Source: Anthropogastromicrobium sp963652495
GTDB taxonomy: Bacteria; Bacillota; Clostridia; Lachnospirales; Lachnospiraceae
Assembly: GCA_963652495.1 (NCBI GenBank)
Contig: CAVJTU010000006.1
Span: 5,337-69,336, forward strand
Length of the DNA stretch: 64,000 nt
Direction of reading: 5' to 3'
Shown here: in pieces, positions 1 through 8,136 of the stretch
How positions within the stretch are numbered: position 1 is the stretch's first letter
How the letters are laid out: every line of letters starts with the position of its first letter
The notes under the pieces: generated by a model
What the model saw: the letters and a program-made list of their open reading frames with translations, nothing else
Databases searched by the model: none
Told to the model about the DNA's origin: nothing
Made by a program: the position numbers and the translations under genes

Positions 1-1
1 G

Positions 2-424
2 AAAGCGGCATCCCTTTTCTCCAACATGAAAAAGACGGGAAATTATTTCGCTGTTGCAATTGACGAGTACGGCGGCATGGCCGGCATCGTCACCATGAGA
101 GATTTGCTTGAATTGATTGTAGGCGAGTGGAAAGAGCATGACGAAGCCCCGGAGCCCAGCGATATCGAAAAGATCGGTGACAGCTTCTGGCGCATTCAGG
201 GTGTTGCTTCTCTCGATGAAGTCGCAGAGGAACTTGATATCGAACTTCCTCTCGATGAATATGACACATTCGGAGGCTACGTGCTCGGCGAACTCGGCTA
301 TGTACCGGATGACGGCACACAAGTTTCCGTCCTCACACCGGATCTTGAGATTATGGTAACGTCCATAAGTGATCACAGAGTTGAGACGACTACCGTGCGC
401 AGGCGACTTACTCAGGATGAGTAA
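2..424 (+). CDS. CorC/HlyC-family CBS-domain protein, C-terminal part (5' end outside the window)
   Basis: The reading frame is open from base 2, so the gene starts upstream of the window. The visible part carries the end of the second CBS domain, with the family hallmark AVAIDEYGGMAGIVT followed by DLLELIVGEW. After that comes the CorC_HlyC transporter-associated domain, FWRIQGVASLDEVAEEL to the stop. Full-length relatives have an N-terminal DUF21/CNNM membrane domain and are linked to Mg2+/Co2+ efflux or haemolysin-like annotations; that domain cannot be checked here. The internal ATG at 26 lies inside the CBS domain and is not a real start. The family is clear, the substrate is not. Confidence 0.88.
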   Translation, partial: KAASLFSNMKKTGNYFAVAIDEYGGMAGIVTMRDLLELIVGEWKEHDEAPEPSDIEKIGDSFWRIQGVASLDEVAEELDIELPLDEYDTFGGYVLGELGYVPDDGTQVSVLTPDLEIMVTSISDHRVETTTVRRRLTQDE

Positions 425-454
425 CCTTCCGAGACATGTTTTATTACATAAATG

Positions 455-592
455 GCGGTGAGACGAGTTGCTTTTACGAGGCGATCCCGTGTGGGAGCGG
501 ACTTACGCAGTAATTAAGACAAAAAGGTGCGTAGAAGGTGCCGCGGGAACAAGGGTCGCCGACAAAACAATCGGCGAGCCGCCTTCGTAAAA
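455..592 (+). repeat. Dispersed intergenic repeat, copy A
   Basis: Bases 455-484 are identical over 30 bp to 4452-4481. Bases 557-573 are identical over 17 bp to 4551-4567. The sequence between these blocks differs from copy B. The two ends are near inverse complements: TTTTACGAGGCG at about 473-484 against CGCCTTCGTAAAA at about 579-591. The transcript could therefore fold into a long hairpin. It lies between the CorC-like gene and the exporter operon. Confidence 0.7.
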
Positions 593-642
593 CTACCGGG
601 TTGCACCCCTTGGAACCAGCTTAATTCTAAAAATGATTTCTA

Positions 643-671
643 TTGAAATCCATACATTTATTCGATATAAT
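643..671 (+). promoter_or_regulatory. Sigma-A-type promoter of the ABC exporter operon
   Basis: A TTGAAA box (643-648) and a perfect TATAAT box (666-671) are separated by 17 bp. The predicted start of transcription near 678 gives a leader of about 70 nt before the ATG at 750. Confidence 0.7.
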
Positions 672-672
672 G

Positions 673-708
673 AAAGTGCTGATAACCGCGATCAGCACTT
701 TTATTATT
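673..708 (+). terminator. Hairpin with T-rich tail, terminator or attenuator
   Basis: AAAGTGCTGAT (673-683) pairs with ATCAGCACTTT (691-701), followed by a T-rich stretch. It overlaps the expected transcription start of the promoter at 643-671. It could end transcripts coming from the CorC-like gene. A second ATCAGCAC at 709-716 could pair with the same left arm, so an attenuation role is conceivable but unproven. Confidence 0.5.
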
Positions 709-749
709 ATCAGCACGAAAAGTGAAAAGAGAGAAAGGGGAGAGATACT

Positions 750-2588
750 ATGGAACCAACCAAAAAGAAAACCGGCAAGACAAAGCTGATTGTCCGGTTT
801 TTGAAGCCATGTCTGCCACTCATGTTGGCAGGACTTCTGTTTTCGGCATTGATTACCGTCTGTCAGGCATTTATTCCGCAGGTCATCCGTATCAGCGTGG
901 ATGGCGTACTCGGAAAGGATCCGTCCAAAATTCCGACATGGATCAAGATGTTTTTATCTGAGGAAACCATACAGGACAACCCAGGGATGATGCTTACGAT
1001 AGCGGCCATTGCTGTTGTTGTATTGGCGGCAGTAAATATTGCAGCAAACTATTATTCAAAAGTGTTCTCTGCAAAGGGTTCAGAGAACTTTGTCAAGGGG
1101 ATTCGTGACTGCCTGTATGACCATATTCAAAAGCTGCCGTACAGCTGGCATGTGAAGAATCAGACAGGTGATATCATTCAGCGATGCACCTCAGATGTTG
1201 ATGTTGTGAGAAATTTTGTCACAAATCAGCTGATGGAAGTATTTCGAATCATCTTTCTGATCCTTTTTTATATGGTTATCATGTTTTCAATGAACGTGAA
1301 AATTACACTGATCGCGGTATCCTTTTTTCCAATCGTTATTCTGTATTCGGGCTACTTTTTCTCCAAGATTGCCAAGCATTTTCAGGAAGTGGACGAGGCA
1401 GAGGGTGTATTATCCAGTGTAGTTCAGGAAAATCTCACCGGTGTGCGCGTCGTAAGAGCATTCGGCAGAGAGGCTTTCGAGCGCGACCGCTTTGACGAGA
1501 AAAATGAACGTTTTGCAGGATTGTGGATTTATCTGGGTAAGTTTATGAGTCTGTACTGGTCCATCGGTGATTTAATTACCGGTATTCAGATTTTGACCGT
1601 TATCTGTCTGGGTGTTCTCTTTACCGTAAAGGGGAATCTGACTGTCGGTGAGTTTATCGCATTCGTTTCCTATAATTCCAGCATGGCATGGCCGGTGCGA
1701 AGTCTCGGCCGTATCGTCTCTGAGATGAGTAAGGCGGGTGTCTCCATTGACCGTATTGCCTATATTCTGGACGAGAAGGAAGAAGAGGACCGCCCTGGTG
1801 TCACGAAGCCGGCGATCAATCAGGATATTGTATTTGACCATGTGAATTTCAGTTATGAGGAGGGCGGCCCTGTCTTAAAGGATGTTACATTCACCATTCC
1901 TGCAGGAAAGACCTTTGCGATATTAGGAAATACAGGAAGCGGAAAGAGTACACTTGTCCATCTGTTAAACCGTCTGTATGACTTGCCGGATGGCTGCGGA
2001 ACGATCACAATCGGCGGCGTGGACATCCGTGATATTGACCGCCGCTACTTAAGAAGTCAGATCGGTATGGTACTTCAGGAGCCATTTTTATATTCCGGAA
2101 GTATCAAGGAAAATGTCGGCATTACAAAGGAAGAATCACACTTTGAGGCTATTCGCGAGGCATGTGAGATTGCCTGTGTGGACAGCGCAATCGATAGTTT
2201 CACGGATGGCTACGAGACGATTGTTGGTGAGCGGGGCGTAACACTTTCCGGCGGACAGAAGCAGCGAGTTGCAATTGCCCGTATGCTTGTCGAACACACA
2301 CCGGTTATGATTTTTGATGATTCACTTTCTGCAGTCGATGCGCAGACGGATGCGATGATCCGTGATGCATTGAAAAAGAGAATGGCCGGTACGACCGTCA
2401 TTTTGATTGCGCACCGTGTTACGACATTGATGCAGGCCGACCGTATTATGGTATTAGAGGACGGCGCTGTGGCTGAGATGGGAAGTCATGAGGAATTGAT
2501 GAAGAAAAAAGGCATTTATCGCAAAATCTACGATATTCAGATGAATACGCAGGCAGAGGATACTATGCAGAAAGGAATGGAAAACTGA
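750..2588 (+). CDS. ABC exporter half-transporter with degenerate catalytic site (subunit 1)
   Basis: A 612-residue type IV ABC exporter with an N-terminal six-helix membrane domain (about residues 20-340) and a C-terminal ATPase domain. Motifs are Walker A GNTGSGKST (about 393-401), Q-loop LQEPFLYSG, a canonical LSGGQKQR signature (about 499) and Walker B MIFDD (522-524 region). The glutamate normally following the Walker B aspartate is Asp here (DDSLSAVD), as in the degenerate half of heterodimeric exporters such as TM287/288, LmrCD and BmrCD. The start has an upstream GGGGAGAG. The partner gene follows after 1 bp. Likely role: efflux of drugs, lipids or peptides; the substrate cannot be read from sequence. 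Confidence 0.92.
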   Translation: MEPTKKKTGKTKLIVRFLKPCLPLMLAGLLFSALITVCQAFIPQVIRISVDGVLGKDPSKIPTWIKMFLSEETIQDNPGMMLTIAAIAVVVLAAVNIAANYYSKVFSAKGSENFVKGIRDCLYDHIQKLPYSWHVKNQTGDIIQRCTSDVDVVRNFVTNQLMEVFRIIFLILFYMVIMFSMNVKITLIAVSFFPIVILYSGYFFSKIAKHFQEVDEAEGVLSSVVQENLTGVRVVRAFGREAFERDRFDEKNERFAGLWIYLGKFMSLYWSIGDLITGIQILTVICLGVLFTVKGNLTVGEFIAFVSYNSSMAWPVRSLGRIVSEMSKAGVSIDRIAYILDEKEEEDRPGVTKPAINQDIVFDHVNFSYEEGGPVLKDVTFTIPAGKTFAILGNTGSGKSTLVHLLNRLYDLPDGCGTITIGGVDIRDIDRRYLRSQIGMVLQEPFLYSGSIKENVGITKEESHFEAIREACEIACVDSAIDSFTDGYETIVGERGVTLSGGQKQRVAIARMLVEHTPVMIFDDSLSAVDAQTDAMIRDALKKRMAGTTVILIAHRVTTLMQADRIMVLEDGAVAEMGSHEELMKKKGIYRKIYDIQMNTQAEDTMQKGMEN

Positions 2589-2589
2589 T

Positions 2590-4419
2590 ATGCAGATCGA
2601 AGAAAAAGAGTATGATCAGTCGTTTGACTGGCGTATCTGGAAGAAACTGTTTCCATTTGTGAAGCCGTTTCGCAAATATCTGGTTATTGCGTTGATCTTT
2701 AATACGCTGTGTGCGGTCGTGGATATCGCACTGCCGCTGTTTCAGCAGTATGCGATCAATCATTTTATCGGCGGCAATACGACAAAAGGACTCGAAATCT
2801 TTGCCGCAGCCTATCTGGGCACGATTGTATTACAGACTGTCAGCGTCGTCATTTTCTGCCGATGCGCTATGGTCATTGAGATGAACATGGCAAGGAACAT
2901 GAAAAAGGCATGCTTCGATCACCTTCAGCAGCTGTCCTTTTCCTATTACAATACGACTCCGGTTGGCTACATCTTAGCGAGAGTCATGAACGATACCGGA
3001 CGAATCAGCGGTTTGATTGCATGGAACTTCCTCGATATGTTCTGGGCACTATTCTATGTAGTCGGAATCTTTGGCATCATGCTTGCATTAAACTGGAAGC
3101 TGGCGCTGTGGATCATGTTAATCGTACCTGGGCTGGTACTTCTTACAAACTTTTTCCAGAAGCGTATCTTAAAGTGGAATCGTCAGGTGAGAAAGAAAAA
3201 TTCCATGATTACAGGTGCGTACAACGAGGGCATTACAGGAGCACAGACTTCCAAATCACTCGTAATTGAAGAAAAAAACAGCCGCCATTTCAGAGGTCTG
3301 ACAGATGACATGAAATCCGCAGGCGTGAAGGCGGCTCGCATGAATGGCTTATATATTGCACTGGTTGTATTTTGTGGCTATATCGGTGTGGCACTCGCAT
3401 TGAAGCAGGGTGGTGAACTTGTGCTGGCACAGGCACTTCAGTTGGGTACACTTTCCGCGTTTACGACATATGCGGTAAATATGTTTGAGCCAATCCGTAA
3501 TATTGCATCGAATCTGTCTGAACTTGTAGCAGCACAGGCAAATATTGAGCGTGTTACCGGATTGTTAGAGGAAGAGCCGCAGATCAAGGATCGTCCGGAT
3601 GTTATTGCAAAGTACGGAACTGCATTTGACCAGAAGCGTGAGAACTGGGAGCCAATCAAAGGTGATATCACCTTTGAGGATGTAACCTTCCATTATCCGG
3701 ATGGCAATGAGAATATTTTGGAACATTTTAATCTCCATGTACCGGAAGGTACGACTGTAGCCATCGTTGGAGAGACTGGTGCCGGGAAGAGTACTCTGGT
3801 CAATCTGGCATGCCGCTTCTTCGAGCCGACAGAAGGCCGTATCCTAATTGACGGAGTGGATTACAGAGAGCGCAGTCAGTCATGGCTGCACAGTGCGCTC
3901 GGCTACGTGCTTCAGAGTCCGCACCTGTTTACCGGAACGATCATGGAAAATATCCGCTACGGCAGACTGGAAGCAACCGATGAGGAAGTGATTCAGGCGG
4001 CAAAGATCGTATCTGCTGACAAGGTAGCAAACCGTCTCGAAAAGGGCTGGCAGACCGATGTTGGAGAGGGCGGTGACTCCATGTCCACCGGAGAGAAGCA
4101 GCTGATTTCTTTTGCAAGAGCCGTACTTGCAAATCCGTCGATTTTCGTACTTGATGAGGCAACGTCCTCCATTGATACAGAGACAGAGCAACTCATTCAG
4201 AATGCGATCTCTTACTTATTAAAAGACCGCACTTCCTTTATCATCGCGCATCGTCTTTCCACGATTCGTCAGGCTGATGTCATTTTGGTTGTCAAGGCTG
4301 GAAGAATTATCGAGCAGGGTACGCATGATGAATTGATGGCGATGAAGGGTTATTACCATGACCTGTATACACAGCAGTTCAAGGAAGAGATGATGGAAGA
4401 GTTTCAGGCGGGACGTTAA
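2590..4419 (+). CDS. ABC exporter half-transporter with canonical Walker B (subunit 2)
   Basis: A 609-residue membrane/ATPase fusion and the heterodimer partner of the preceding gene. The membrane domain spans about residues 20-330. Walker A is GETGAGKST (about 394) and Walker B is IFVLDEATSSID with the catalytic Glu at about 523. Its signature is altered to MSTGEKQ (about 498) instead of LSGGQ. Together with subunit 1 this predicts one competent ATP site (Walker motifs of this chain plus LSGGQ of subunit 1) and one degenerate site. That is the arrangement known for heterodimeric exporters. Translation is probably coupled because only 1 bp separates the two genes. Confidence 0.92.
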   Translation: MQIEEKEYDQSFDWRIWKKLFPFVKPFRKYLVIALIFNTLCAVVDIALPLFQQYAINHFIGGNTTKGLEIFAAAYLGTIVLQTVSVVIFCRCAMVIEMNMARNMKKACFDHLQQLSFSYYNTTPVGYILARVMNDTGRISGLIAWNFLDMFWALFYVVGIFGIMLALNWKLALWIMLIVPGLVLLTNFFQKRILKWNRQVRKKNSMITGAYNEGITGAQTSKSLVIEEKNSRHFRGLTDDMKSAGVKAARMNGLYIALVVFCGYIGVALALKQGGELVLAQALQLGTLSAFTTYAVNMFEPIRNIASNLSELVAAQANIERVTGLLEEEPQIKDRPDVIAKYGTAFDQKRENWEPIKGDITFEDVTFHYPDGNENILEHFNLHVPEGTTVAIVGETGAGKSTLVNLACRFFEPTEGRILIDGVDYRERSQSWLHSALGYVLQSPHLFTGTIMENIRYGRLEATDEEVIQAAKIVSADKVANRLEKGWQTDVGEGGDSMSTGEKQLISFARAVLANPSIFVLDEATSSIDTETEQLIQNAISYLLKDRTSFIIAHRLSTIRQADVILVVKAGRIIEQGTHDELMAMKGYYHDLYTQQFKEEMMEEFQAGR

Positions 4420-4451
4420 GATGTTGCGGTTTATGTTCATAATCTAGATTA

Positions 4452-4586
4452 GCGGTGAGACGAGTTGCTTTTACGAGGCGAAACGTTGAGGCGAGCTGCT
4501 CAAAATACAGTATCATAATAAAGGCCATAGTGGGCATCGCTGAAAAGTGACGCCGACAAAACAATCGTGGAACCGCTTTCGTGACC
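4452..4586 (+). repeat. Dispersed intergenic repeat, copy B
   Basis: This copy lies between the convergent exporter operon and SDR gene. It shares 30 identical bases with copy A at its left end. Its core 4473-4557 (85 bp) recurs in inverted orientation at 36778-36862 with about seven differences counted by eye. No coding capacity was recognised. Confidence 0.75.
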
Positions 4587-4607
4587 AAGAAAACGTGAGC
4601 TGTAAAT

Positions 4608-5336
4608 TTAAATCCATCCACCATCCATCGTAAGAATCTGTCCCGTGAGGTAGTCCGGTGCATCTGCAAGCATGCAGATCATCCGGGCTGCCTCTTCTTT
4701 TGTACCCTCGCGCCCGGCGGGGATTTCGTCTGCAAGTGCCTGTGCTTCCTCGGAAGACAGCCATGCGTTCATCGGTGTCTCAATCGCACCAAACGCAATG
4801 GCATTGACCTGAATGCCGCTTGGAGCCAGTTCTTTTGCCAATGCTTTTGTGAAGCTGTTGACAGCACCTTTACTGGCAGAGTAGGCGACTTCGCAGGAGG
4901 CACCGACATTTCCCCAGACGGAGGAGACGTTTATGATGCGTCCTTCATGGCGGTGAACCATTGACGGGATGACAAGATGGCACAGATTCATTACGGAACC
5001 AATATTGACATTCATTACACGCTGCCATTCTGTCGGCATCATGTCCTGAAAAAGACCGATATGGGAGATTCCGGCATCGTTTACTAAAAGGTCAATTGCG
5101 CCGAAATGCTCGATTGACTGAGACACAAGCAGTTTGCATTCCTCATAATTGGATACATCCGCCAGGATAGTAAGAACCTCGGCACCTTTTGAAACAGCTC
5201 TGTCGGATGTCTGCTGAAGTCCTTCCTTATTTTTTCGTGAAACCAGAATAAGGCGATTTCCAGGAGAAGCAAATGCCAGAGCAGCAGCCTGACCGATGCC
5301 GGAGGAAGCACCTGTGATTAAAATTGTTTTTGACAT
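4608..5336 (-). CDS. SDR-family reductase, probably elongation factor P 5-aminopentanone reductase (YmfI-like)
   Basis: A 242-residue short-chain dehydrogenase. It has the NAD(P)-binding TGASSGIG (8-15), NDAG (86-89, usually NNAG), catalytic Ser at 138/139, and YSASK with Tyr152 and Lys156. The stretch VSSVWGNVGASCEVAYS, followed by KALAKELAPSGI, resembles B. subtilis YmfI. YmfI reduces 5-aminopentanone on EF-P Lys to 5-aminopentanol. This match is from memory, so the FabG-like general assignment is certain but the EF-P role is only probable. The gene stands alone, convergent with the ABC exporter. Confidence 0.7.
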   Translation of the reverse strand: MSKTILITGASSGIGQAAALAFASPGNRLILVSRKNKEGLQQTSDRAVSKGAEVLTILADVSNYEECKLLVSQSIEHFGAIDLLVNDAGISHIGLFQDMMPTEWQRVMNVNIGSVMNLCHLVIPSMVHRHEGRIINVSSVWGNVGASCEVAYSASKGAVNSFTKALAKELAPSGIQVNAIAFGAIETPMNAWLSSEEAQALADEIPAGREGTKEEAARMICMLADAPDYLTGQILTMDGGWI

Positions 5337-5724
5337 AGCTTATGATACCTCATAGATTTGTTTTGTGAGCGGAGTTCTGAAACGTTACAAAGATAAAAAG
5401 TCTGTGAAGAACTGAAAAAATATCCAAGGATCCTTTGAGATTTATTCAGACCATCAAAAGACGTCAGATTTCCCAAAATCAGTATAACACAAAAAAATGA
5501 AAAGTGATAAAAAAGTAACAAGAAAAACGGTACTTGACAAGCATTTTGTATGTGATATAATCAAAATAAAGTTTGTAATAAAATTGTAACAATTCGTTTT
5601 GTTTGCAAGTTTGTATTTTGCTACCGTTTACGGGCATAATTCGGTGAAAAAACTGTGAACAATGGGAATCTTTGTATTTGCAGGTAGCACTGCAGGTTGC
5701 GGAAAGGTACAGGTGTTTTAAAAT
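5337..5724. other. Divergent intergenic region upstream of the SDR and NlpC/P60 genes
   Basis: This 388-bp AT-rich gap between divergent genes contains no plausible ORF. A strong promoter for the rightward gene is at 5534-5561. A weaker leftward promoter candidate is TTATCA/TATACT at about 5481-5510 (minus strand). The rightward leader of roughly 155 nt has no recognised riboswitch. Confidence 0.6.
5534..5561 (+). promoter_or_regulatory. Strong promoter with extended -10 for the NlpC/P60 hydrolase
   Basis: A perfect TTGACA (5534-5539) and a perfect TATAAT (5556-5561) are spaced by 16 bp. A TG at 5553-5554 makes an extended -10. This is the best promoter match in the window and suggests high expression of the secreted hydrolase. 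Confidence 0.75.
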
Positions 5725-7932
5725 ATGAATAAATTATGCAGAAATGTGCTGGTATCTTGCCTTACCGTTTCGCTGGCGACAGGAGAGGGTATTGCAGTAT
5801 CGGCAGCATCAACTACATCTATTGAGTATAGCACAGCAGTTGCAGGTATAGCCGTTTCACTTGATAACTACTATGCAAGCAGTCAGACACCGGAGGCTGA
5901 CATTGTAGATTATATTCGTAATATCGTTTCTGCGTCAGAAAAGAAAAAAACGACATACATGGCTGCTGCAGACGCAAAGGCTAAAAAGAATGTTGAGACC
6001 AGTCTGGCATCAGAGGATGCCAGTGAAAAGGAAGAAGGACTTGTCAGCGTAATGGCAAGCCTGAATGTAAGAAACAAACCGTCCGTGTCGAGCAGCGTGA
6101 TCGGTTATCTTTACAGTAATTGCGTTGTTACCATCTATGATACGGTTGAGAACGACGAGGGCAGTTGGTATCGGATCAAGAGTGGTGCAGTAGAGGGATA
6201 TGTATCCTCTGATTATGTGCTGACTGGTGCAGCTGCGAAGGCGAGCGAGGAGGATCTGACGAACCGTTACGCAAAGGTGACAGCAAATAGCGCAACCGTC
6301 TACAGTTCGGCATCGAGCAGTGCAGACAGCGTGGGAAGCGTTTATAAGGACGGCGACTACAAGGTTCTTGAAATTCAGAACGGATTTGTGAAGATCACAA
6401 TAAATGAAGAGTTTGCAGGTTTCGTCCGTACAGAGGATGTTTCACTTTACACACGTCATGCAGAGGCCGTTGCAATTACCGATCAGATGGTAAAGAACCA
6501 GTTAGACAGTTATCTGGTCGATATTCGCGATGCAGAGGCTATTTTTGAAAAACGTATGGCAATTGCTGATTATCAAGCTGCTTACAATGCAAGTACATAT
6601 GCGTATCAATTGTGGGAATATTACATAAGTGATGCGTCAAATGCAGGTTATACCGATTTGGTGGCAGACGCACAGAGCGAGCAGAAAAAGACGGCTGAGA
6701 TGGTAGCGCGTGCGACAGCAGCACTAAATGGCGAAACGATTTCCGAGACTTCTTCAGCAACCTCGACAACGGCATCTGCCGAGGCGCAGACAACGAGCCG
6801 ACAGTCAGAGACTTCCACGGAAGCGTCCACTCCTGCAAGTTCGACAAGTCAGGAGGAGACGAGTCCAACACAGCCAGGCTCCTCATCGGCATCCGACCAA
6901 ACAGATAATGCGACTTCCACAAATGCAGATGAAACAACATCTGCTGCCGCTGAGAATACTACATCCACAACAGCAGAGGACAACACTCAGGATGTGATAA
7001 AAACAATCCAGAGCGTCACAGCTTGTTACACCGGCAGCAGCAAGACCGAGGGTGAAGTAATCAGCGCAAGTGAATTATATATCATCGTTACTTATGTTGA
7101 TGGCACTATGCAGACAGTGACAGAGGGATTGAACTGCGATCAGATCGGCAGGCAATTATCCGCAGGTGTAAACACAATTACAGTAAGTTATCGAGGATTT
7201 TCTTCTTCTTTCGATTTGAATGTAGCAAAGATTGAGCCGTCATCCGATACACAGCCATCACCATCGAATGATACCTCATCTGAGACTGCATCGGAAGATA
7301 CCACGACCTCCACTGAAGAGCAAACGACTGCTGCGACTGCCGGGGAAACTACAGTTTCGACAACCGAGGAGCAAACGACCGCCACGACTGCCGGGGAGAC
7401 TACAGTTTCGACAACTGAAGAGCAAACGACCACTACGACTGCCGAGGAAACTACAATTTTGACAACCGAGGAGCAAACGACGACTACTACAGCTGAGGAA
7501 ACTGTCGCAACATCATCAGAGGAGATAACTACCACGCAGGAAAGTACAACATCATCCGAAAGTACAACACCGCTTCGTGATGCCGTTGTCAGCTATGCAT
7601 TAAGCTGGGTAGGACAGTGCAATTATGTATATGGAGGCACGGATCTTTCAGTTGGCGGCTCTGTAGACTGTTCAGGTTTTACGATGCAGGTATACAGCAG
7701 AGTGACAGGCATCACTCTTCCGCATCACTCCATGTCTCAGATGAATTATGGTTCAGCGATCACTTATGACCAGCTGCGTCCGGGCGATCTGGTATTCTAC
7801 AATAATCCGAACCACGTAGCGATCTACATCGGAAACGGTGCGATTGTACATGCAGGTTCACCAGAGACTGGAATCAATACGGCATCTGTGTTCTTTAAGG
7901 CTCCAATCGGTTATCGTACCTATTTGCCGTGA
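5725..7932 (+). CDS. Secreted SH3-domain and NlpC/P60 cell-wall hydrolase with Thr-rich repeats
   Basis: A 735-residue exported protein. It has an N-terminal signal peptide ending near ISVSAAS, two bacterial SH3 domains (about 108-170 and 183-240), and a helical segment (about 245-335). A Ser/Thr-rich linker (about 335-425) and an Ig-like fold (about 430-490) follow. Four 17-residue repeats of the type TEEQTTATTAGETTVST occupy residues 530-597. The C-terminal NlpC/P60 domain (about 614-735) has Cys649 in VDCSGF, His697 in PNHVAIYIG and a third polar residue in VHAGSP. The family cleaves peptidoglycan stem-peptide bonds, typically D-Glu/Lys or D-Glu/DAP linkages. The Thr-rich region resembles wall-spanning, possibly glycosylated linkers. 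It appears monocistronic, with a terminator at 7986-8015. Confidence 0.92.
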   Translation: MNKLCRNVLVSCLTVSLATGEGIAVSAASTTSIEYSTAVAGIAVSLDNYYASSQTPEADIVDYIRNIVSASEKKKTTYMAAADAKAKKNVETSLASEDASEKEEGLVSVMASLNVRNKPSVSSSVIGYLYSNCVVTIYDTVENDEGSWYRIKSGAVEGYVSSDYVLTGAAAKASEEDLTNRYAKVTANSATVYSSASSSADSVGSVYKDGDYKVLEIQNGFVKITINEEFAGFVRTEDVSLYTRHAEAVAITDQMVKNQLDSYLVDIRDAEAIFEKRMAIADYQAAYNASTYAYQLWEYYISDASNAGYTDLVADAQSEQKKTAEMVARATAALNGETISETSSATSTTASAEAQTTSRQSETSTEASTPASSTSQEETSPTQPGSSSASDQTDNATSTNADETTSAAAENTTSTTAEDNTQDVIKTIQSVTACYTGSSKTEGEVISASELYIIVTYVDGTMQTVTEGLNCDQIGRQLSAGVNTITVSYRGFSSSFDLNVAKIEPSSDTQPSPSNDTSSETASEDTTTSTEEQTTAATAGETTVSTTEEQTTATTAGETTVSTTEEQTTTTTAEETTILTTEEQTTTTTAEETVATSSEEITTTQESTTSSESTTPLRDAVVSYALSWVGQCNYVYGGTDLSVGGSVDCSGFTMQVYSRVTGITLPHHSMSQMNYGSAITYDQLRPGDLVFYNNPNHVAIYIGNGAIVHAGSPETGINTASVFFKAPIGYRTYLP
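7312..7515 (+). repeat. Four tandem 51-bp repeats inside the NlpC/P60 gene
   Basis: Units begin at 7312, 7363, 7414 and 7465. Each encodes a 17-residue Thr/Glu-rich block. Units 1-3 are very similar at the DNA level (ACTGAAGAGCAAACGACT-type starts), so copy number could vary by slippage or recombination without breaking the frame. Confidence 0.85.
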
Positions 7933-7985
7933 TGGATATAACAAATAGCATAGAGGACAGAAAATTAAAAAACAAAAAATTGGAA

Positions 7986-8015
7986 ACGGCACTCTTCGGG
8001 GTGCCGTCTTTGATT
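7986..8015 (+). terminator. Rho-independent terminator after the NlpC/P60 gene
   Basis: ACGGCAC (7986-7992) pairs with GTGCCGT (8001-8007) around the loop TCTTCGGG and is followed by CTTTGATTT. Confidence 0.75.
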
Positions 8016-8064
8016 TGTGGATTGCATTATGTGGCAAACACCCATTGTATGCGGTGAATAGTCC

Positions 8065-8092
8065 TTGCACTTTTTTTATTTTGTGCTATCAT
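8065..8092 (+). promoter_or_regulatory. Promoter of the trkA-trkH operon
   Basis: TTGCAC (8065-8070) and TATCAT (8087-8092) are spaced by 16 bp, with a TG at 8084-8085 giving an extended -10. It lies about 45 bp before the trkA start. Confidence 0.6.
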
Positions 8093-8136
8093 AGGTTCGT
8101 ATTCATTGTTTTTGATGAAAGGTAAAAGAAAAGAGT

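Larger units (their letters stand above)
425..749. other. Intergenic region: dispersed repeat copy A, promoter, leader hairpin
   Basis: This 325-bp gap holds no convincing gene. Its left part (455-592) is a member of the dispersed repeat family described separately. Its right part holds a consensus-like sigma-A promoter at 643-671 and a GC-rich hairpin at 673-701, just ahead of the ABC exporter operon. Confidence 0.7.

Noticed and set aside
7188..7535. 115-residue Val/Ser-rich minus-strand ORF
   Set aside because: It is the antisense of the Thr-rich repeats in the NlpC/P60 gene; the low complexity explains its open frame.
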